Assembly: GCA_030038995.1 (NCBI GenBank)
Contig: JASHQS010000115.1
Span: 39,826 to 103,825, forward strand
Reading direction: 5' to 3'
Source of the DNA: Xanthobacteraceae bacterium
GTDB taxonomy: Bacteria > Pseudomonadota > Alphaproteobacteria > Rhizobiales > Xanthobacteraceae
DNA: 64,000 nucleotides
Part shown: piece by piece, positions 60,131 to 64,000 of the stretch
Layout of the letters: every line of letters starts with the position of its first letter
How positions within the stretch are numbered: the stretch's first letter is position 1
Notes under the pieces: model-generated
Told to the model about the DNA's origin: nothing
The model's input: the letters and a program-made list of their open reading frames with translations, nothing else
Databases searched by the model: none
Made by a program: the position numbers and the translations under genes

Positions 60131-61366
60131 TCACGTCCGCGTCCGCTGCTGCACGTTGGCGATGCGGTCCGGCACGCCGAATTCGCGGCGGCAGACTTCG
60201 GCCAAGGCGGCGACGCCGGCGCGGATCGCCTCGGGCGACGGATTGGCGAAGCAGAGCCGCATGCGGCTCTTGCCGTGCGCCGCGTCGGTCGACCATTCGA
60301 CGCCCGGATTGACGGCGACCCCGGCGGCCAGCGCGGCGCCGTACAGGCGCTGCGTATCGACGACATCGGGCAGCTTGACCCAGAGAAAAATACCGCCCTT
60401 CGGATCGTCGAACTCGGCCGCGGTGCCGAACTGCTCGTTGAGCGCATCCATCAGCGTGTCGAGCTTTTTGCGCAGGCCGCGGCGCAGCGCCGGCTGGTGC
60501 GCGTCGAAATGCGCGGGGCAGAACTCGCCCAATACCATCTGCTCGAGCGCGCCGGAGCCGGCATCGGTCTTGAGCGGCAGCATGCGCGACAGCACGTCCC
60601 AGGGCGCCACGATGTAGCCGACGCGCAACGCCGGCGCGATCGATTTCGAAAACGAGCCGATGTGAATGACGCCGCCGTTTCGGCTCATGGCGTAGAGCGC
60701 CGGCGGCCGCGATCCGTCCCAGACCAGGTCGGAGTAGCAGTCGTCCTCGAAAATCGCCACGCCGTATTCGCCGGCGAGCCGCAGCAACTCGATGCGCCGC
60801 GCTTCGCTCAAGATCGTGCCGGTCGGATTTTGCACGGTCGGGACCGTGTAAATGTATTTCGGCCGTACGCCCCGGTTTTTGAGCTCGGCGAGCGCGGCTG
60901 CGAGCGCGTCCATGCGCATGCCGTCGCGGTCGAGCGGAATGCCGACGGCGCGCACGCCGAGGCGGGCGAGCCGGGTCAGCGCGCCCTGATAGGTGTCCTG
61001 CTCGATGATGACCGTGTCGCCGCGCGCCAAGAGGATGCCGTTGACGAGATCGAGCGCCTGCAGCGAGCCGGAGACGATGAGAATTTCGTCGGCCGTGCAG
61101 GCAATGCCGGCGGTGCGCTCGAGCTTGCTGGCGAGAAACTCGCGCAGCGGCCGGTAACCCTGCGGCCCGCTGTCGAGCCCATAGGTGGCGAGCGTTGCGC
61201 CCTCGCGCTTGAGCACCGCATTGGCGGCGGCGACCAGCGCCTCGACCGGCAGCAGCCCGGAATCGTTGTGGCCGCCGATGAAATTGTATTTGGCGAAGCC
61301 GGTCCATTTGGCGGCCGGCGGCGGCAGGCCGGGCGCCAGCGCTTGCGAAAAATCGAATGCGGTCAT
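60131..61366 (-). CDS. PLP-dependent aminotransferase, class I/II
   Basis: 411-residue fold-type I aminotransferase like 2-aminoadipate/aromatic (MocR-type) transaminases. The PLP Lys lies in GSFSKSIAPALRVGY, the Asp in AIFEDDCYSDL, the Asn in PTVQNPTGT, and the C-terminal Arg in KSRMRLCFANPS. A LysR regulator is encoded 46 bases upstream on the same strand, probably its regulator. Confidence 0.9.
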   Translation of the reverse strand: MTAFDFSQALAPGLPPPAAKWTGFAKYNFIGGHNDSGLLPVEALVAAANAVLKREGATLATYGLDSGPQGYRPLREFLASKLERTAGIACTADEILIVSGSLQALDLVNGILLARGDTVIIEQDTYQGALTRLARLGVRAVGIPLDRDGMRMDALAAALAELKNRGVRPKYIYTVPTVQNPTGTILSEARRIELLRLAGEYGVAIFEDDCYSDLVWDGSRPPALYAMSRNGGVIHIGSFSKSIAPALRVGYIVAPWDVLSRMLPLKTDAGSGALEQMVLGEFCPAHFDAHQPALRRGLRKKLDTLMDALNEQFGTAAEFDDPKGGIFLWVKLPDVVDTQRLYGAALAAGVAVNPGVEWSTDAAHGKSRMRLCFANPSPEAIRAGVAALAEVCRREFGVPDRIANVQQRTRT

Positions 61367-61411
61367 GGGCGTCTCCCGCGCCTGACCCTAATACGAAATT
61401 CGATGGCGCGG

Positions 61412-62302
61412 CTATCGGGCGCCGGCGCGCAAATGCTCGACCAGCTGCCGGCCGTAGAGCGGCAGCTCCTTCATGCTGCGCAGGCAGATCGTCAGTTCGC
61501 GCACCGCCCAGGGATCGGTGAGCGGCACGACCGCAATCGCCATCGTCCGCATGACGCGGCGCGCGGTGGTCTCGGGCACGATGCCGATGCCGACCTTGCA
61601 TTCGACCAGCCGGCACACCGCGTCGAAGCTGCGCAACTGCACGCGCAAGCGCAGCGGCCGGCCGATGCGCACCGCCTTCGCGGCCAGGAACCGCTGCAGC
61701 GCGCTGGAGCGGTCGAGGCCGACGAAGTCATGGTCGAGCACGTCTTCGAAGCCGGTTTTGCCGCGCTTGGCCAGCGCATGATCGTGGGCGACGACCAGCA
61801 CGAAGCGGTCGCGGCGGAACGGATAGGTTTCGAGCCCGCCCGCATCCACCGTGCCGGCGACGATGCCGAGATCGGCGACACCCTCGGCGATGAGCCCGAC
61901 GATTTCATCGCTCAGCCGCTCCTCGAGATCGACGCTGACGTTCGGATGCGTCGCCAGAAACGAGCTGAGCGCCTCGGGCAGGAATTCGGTCAGCGCGTTG
62001 GTGTTCGAGAGCACGCGAATCTGGCCGGCGAGCCCGCCGCTATAGGCGCCGAGATCCTCGTGCAGCCGTTCGGCTTGGCGCAAGATCGCACGCGCGTGCT
62101 GCAGCAGCGTGCGGCCGGCCTGGGTCGGCACCACGCCTTGGCGGCTGCGCGTCAACAGCGCGACGCCGAGCGCGTCCTCCATGTTGCGGATGCGCGTCGA
62201 GGCTGCCGCAAGCGCCAGATGCGCGCGTTCGGCGCCGCGGGTGATGCTGCCCGCCTCGGCGACATGGCGGAACAGGCTGAGGTCGGTAAGGTCGAAGCGC
62301 AT
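61412..62302 (-). CDS. LysR-type transcriptional regulator
   Basis: 296 residues. The N-terminal winged helix is LSLFRHVAEAGSITRGAERAH...STRIRNMEDALGVALLTR, and the co-inducer domain starts near residue 90 (GGLAGQIRVLSNTNALTEFLP). Usual family length. Co-directional with the aminotransferase and divergent from sdhC; the 233-base gap upstream holds the likely promoters, though no clear boxes stand out. The only recognisable transcription factor apart from the small CopG-type protein. Confidence 0.92.
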   Translation of the reverse strand: MRFDLTDLSLFRHVAEAGSITRGAERAHLALAAASTRIRNMEDALGVALLTRSRQGVVPTQAGRTLLQHARAILRQAERLHEDLGAYSGGLAGQIRVLSNTNALTEFLPEALSSFLATHPNVSVDLEERLSDEIVGLIAEGVADLGIVAGTVDAGGLETYPFRRDRFVLVVAHDHALAKRGKTGFEDVLDHDFVGLDRSSALQRFLAAKAVRIGRPLRLRVQLRSFDAVCRLVECKVGIGIVPETTARRVMRTMAIAVVPLTDPWAVRELTICLRSMKELPLYGRQLVEHLRAGAR

Positions 62303-62535
62303 GGGAACTCGCTTCCTTCGTATTGGGCGAAGCCAGCCTTTACGAAAGGCCCATTGCGGAGGTTGATTTCCACACTAATCTTTCGCAAGAGACGAAATCA
62401 AGCCGCAGGCCATCGGCGCAACGTGCGGCCGCCGCCGGGGTTTGCGGCAAGCGCTTGGGTTGGCTAGGAACGCCGCACATCGCGCGCGCCGGTTCCGCAA
62501 CGACGCGGCCGGATGTCACGGACGGAAATTTATTG

Positions 62536-62958
62536 ATGGCCGAAACACGTTCGCTCGACGGGCGCGCCCCCGCACAGCGCCCGCTGTCGCCGCATCTGCA
62601 GATCTACCGGCCGATGCTGACCATGATGATGTCGATCGTGCATCGCATCACCGGCGCCGCCAACTATTTTGGCACGATCCTGCTGGCCTGGTGGATCAAC
62701 GCCGCCGCCGGACCGAGCGGCTATGCCAGGTTCCAGTGGTTCGCCGGCTCGTGGATCGGCCGCATCATCCTGTTCGGCTACACCTGGTCGGTGATCCATC
62801 ACATGCTGGGCGGCATCCGGCATCTGATCTGGGACTCCGGCCGCGGTTTTGGCGCCAACGAGCGCGAATGGCTCGCCGCCGCCAACCTGATCGGCTCGAT
62901 CGCCATCACGATCATCCTCTGGGTCATCGGACTGCTGGCGATGGGAGGCTCGCAATGA
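62536..62958 (+). CDS. sdhC: Succinate dehydrogenase cytochrome b556 subunit
   Basis: 140-residue membrane anchor of respiratory complex [28 protein letters not shown] is the conserved N-terminal segment with the quinone-site Ser and Arg, and [15 protein letters not shown] holds the heme-b His. Three membrane helices. The track ORF begins at 62323; ATG 62536 fits the family. Its stop overlaps sdhD by four bases. Confidence 0.93.
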   Translation: MAETRSLDGRAPAQRPLSPHLQIYRPMLTMMMSIVHRITGAANYFGTILLAWWINAAAGPSGYARFQWFAGSWIGRIILFGYTWSVIHHMLGGIRHLIWDSGRGFGANEREWLAAANLIGSIAITIILWVIGLLAMGGSQ

Positions 62959-63347
62959 CCGCGCCCCGACACATCCGCACGCCGCTTGCCCGCGTCCGCG
63001 GCTTCGGCGCCGCCCGGTCGGGAACCGACACATTCTGGCACCAGCGCGTCACCGCTGTTGCCAGCGTGCCGCTGACCATCGCCGCCATCGTCATCATGAT
63101 CATGCTGCTCGGCCGCAACCAGGCCGCGGTCGCGCAGATTTTGGGCTCGCCGCTGGTCGCCATCATCATGCTGCTGTTCGTCGTCTCGATCACCGCCCAT
63201 ATGAGGATCGGCATGCAGGTGATCATCGAGGACTACGTGCATCACGACCCGCTCAAGCTCGTTCTCCTGGTGAGCAATTCGTTCTTCGCCATCATCGTCG
63301 GCCTGACCTCGGTCTACGGCCTCCTCAAGCTCTCGTTCGGATTATGA
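62955..63347 (+). CDS. sdhD: Succinate dehydrogenase membrane anchor subunit
   Basis: 130-residue complex II anchor with three membrane helices. [18 protein letters not shown] is the usual N-terminal helix start, and [21 protein letters not shown] carries the heme/quinone His and Asp-Tyr. GGGAGG lies 6 nt before ATG 62955. Coupled by ATGA overlaps to sdhC and sdhA. Confidence 0.93.
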   Translation: MTAPRHIRTPLARVRGFGAARSGTDTFWHQRVTAVASVPLTIAAIVIMIMLLGRNQAAVAQILGSPLVAIIMLLFVVSITAHMRIGMQVIIEDYVHHDPLKLVLLVSNSFFAIIVGLTSVYGLLKLSFGL

Positions 63348-64000
63348 CCATGGCAGAAGGCAAAGCGAACGGCGGCGGCAGCGGCGGCGGCGCGGCGCCG
63401 TCCATCAACGGCCGCGCCTATCCGATCGAGGATCACGTCTACGACGTCGTCGTGGTCGGCGCCGGCGGCTCGGGCTTGCGCGCGGTGGTTGGCTGCAGCG
63501 AGGCCGGCCTGCGCACCGCCTGCATCACCAAGGTATTTCCGACCCGCTCGCACACGGTCGCGGCGCAGGGCGGCATCGCCGCCGCGCTCGGCAATATGGG
63601 CGAGGACGATTGGCGCTGGCACATGTACGACACCGTCAAGGGTTCCGACTGGCTCGGCGACCAGGACGCCATCGAATATCTGTGCCGCAACGCGCCCGAA
63701 GCCGTCTACGAGCTGGAGCACTGGGGCCTGCCGTTCTCACGCCGCGAGGAGGACGGCAAGATCTATCAGCGCCCGTTCGGCGGCATGACCACCCATTACG
63801 GCAAGGGCACCGCGCAGCGCACCTGCGCCGCCGCCGACCGCACCGGCCACGCCATGCTGCACACCATGTACGGCCAGGCGCTGCGCCACGCGGCGGAGTT
63901 TTTCGTCGAATATTTCGCCATCGACCTGATCATGGACGACGACGGCCGCTGCCGCGGCGTGGTCGCGCTCAATCTCGACGACGGCTCGATCCATCGCTTT
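63344..64000 (+). CDS. sdhA: Succinate dehydrogenase flavoprotein subunit (5' part)
   Basis: Not listed in the ORF track because it is open at the right edge: 219 codons are visible of about 600. It opens after a Gly/Ser-rich leader with [14 protein letters not shown] (FAD Rossmann), and [12 protein letters not shown] holds the His that binds FAD covalently. [13 protein letters not shown] and [23 protein letters not shown] follow the family. Starts on the ATGA overlap with sdhD. Confidence 0.94.
   Translation, partial: MTMAEGKANGGGSGGGAAPSINGRAYPIEDHVYDVVVVGAGGSGLRAVVGCSEAGLRTACITKVFPTRSHTVAAQGGIAAALGNMGEDDWRWHMYDTVKGSDWLGDQDAIEYLCRNAPEAVYELEHWGLPFSRREEDGKIYQRPFGGMTTHYGKGTAQRTCAAADRTGHAMLHTMYGQALRHAAEFFVEYFAIDLIMDDDGRCRGVVALNLDDGSIHRF

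Noticed and set aside
59663-62467. 934-residue plus-strand ORF
   Set aside because: Antisense shadow of the aminotransferase and LysR genes; it also runs through a palindromic repeat and has no recognisable domain, while the minus-strand reading has complete families.

Overview
The window reads as high-GC alphaproteobacterial DNA, most likely Hyphomicrobiales (Rhizobiales). The support is an sdhC-sdhD-sdhA operon of the alphaproteobacterial type, TerB and YfcG-type GST neighbours, and palindromic intergenic repeats of the kind common in Bradyrhizobium and relatives. No rRNA, tRNA, CRISPR array, transposase or integrase was found.

Positions 1 to about 48,160 are one large nonribosomal peptide/polyketide biosynthetic cluster that continues off the left edge. 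The assembly line has three subunits on the plus strand: (i) a 5'-truncated A-T-C protein (2-3106); (ii) half-C-A-T-C (25687-29601); (iii) a 4605-residue protein, half-C-A-nMT-T-KS-AT-KR(degenerate)-T-C-A-nMT-T-R (34341-48158). Read colinearly this gives ...X1-X2-(N-Me)X3-malonate-(N-Me)X4 released reductively as an aldehyde. A retained beta-ketone next to a C-terminal N-methyl amino aldehyde is the arrangement that can close to a 3-acyl-3-pyrrolin-2-one. Two tandem PhpK-family radical SAM proteins sit between subunits ii and iii. MbtH, a type II thioesterase, an HpaB-type flavin monooxygenase, a CmcI-like methyltransferase and a rifampin-phosphotransferase-like dikinase lie just upstream.

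Positions 3,275-19,286 are a tailoring block unusually rich in oxygenases: an SCP2-P450-aldo/keto reductase fusion, five PhyH-family Fe(II)/2-oxoglutarate oxygenases, two SCP2-JmjC/cupin fusions, a CmlA-type diiron hydroxylase and a VAO-type flavin oxidase, with a methyltransferase, an ATP-grasp ligase and a small cupin. Three unrelated oxygenases share an N-terminal SCP2-like domain. Both radical SAM proteins end in what looks like the C-lobe of a condensation domain, and both downstream NRPSs begin with one. Three of these proteins end in F-x-F. Together these suggest a private docking system by which subunits and tailoring enzymes find the carrier proteins.

After a 400-bp spacer the rest (48,561-64,000) is ordinary chromosome: an EntS-like MFS exporter that may serve the cluster, a lytic transglycosylase, a toxin remnant, a class I amidotransferase, an SDR, TerB, a TPR lipoprotein, an orphan CopG-type protein, an amidohydrolase, a GST, a GT-C-type membrane protein, an ABM protein, an aminotransferase with a LysR regulator, and sdhCDA, whose sdhA runs off the right edge. 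Palindromic repeats stud this flank but were not seen in the cluster.
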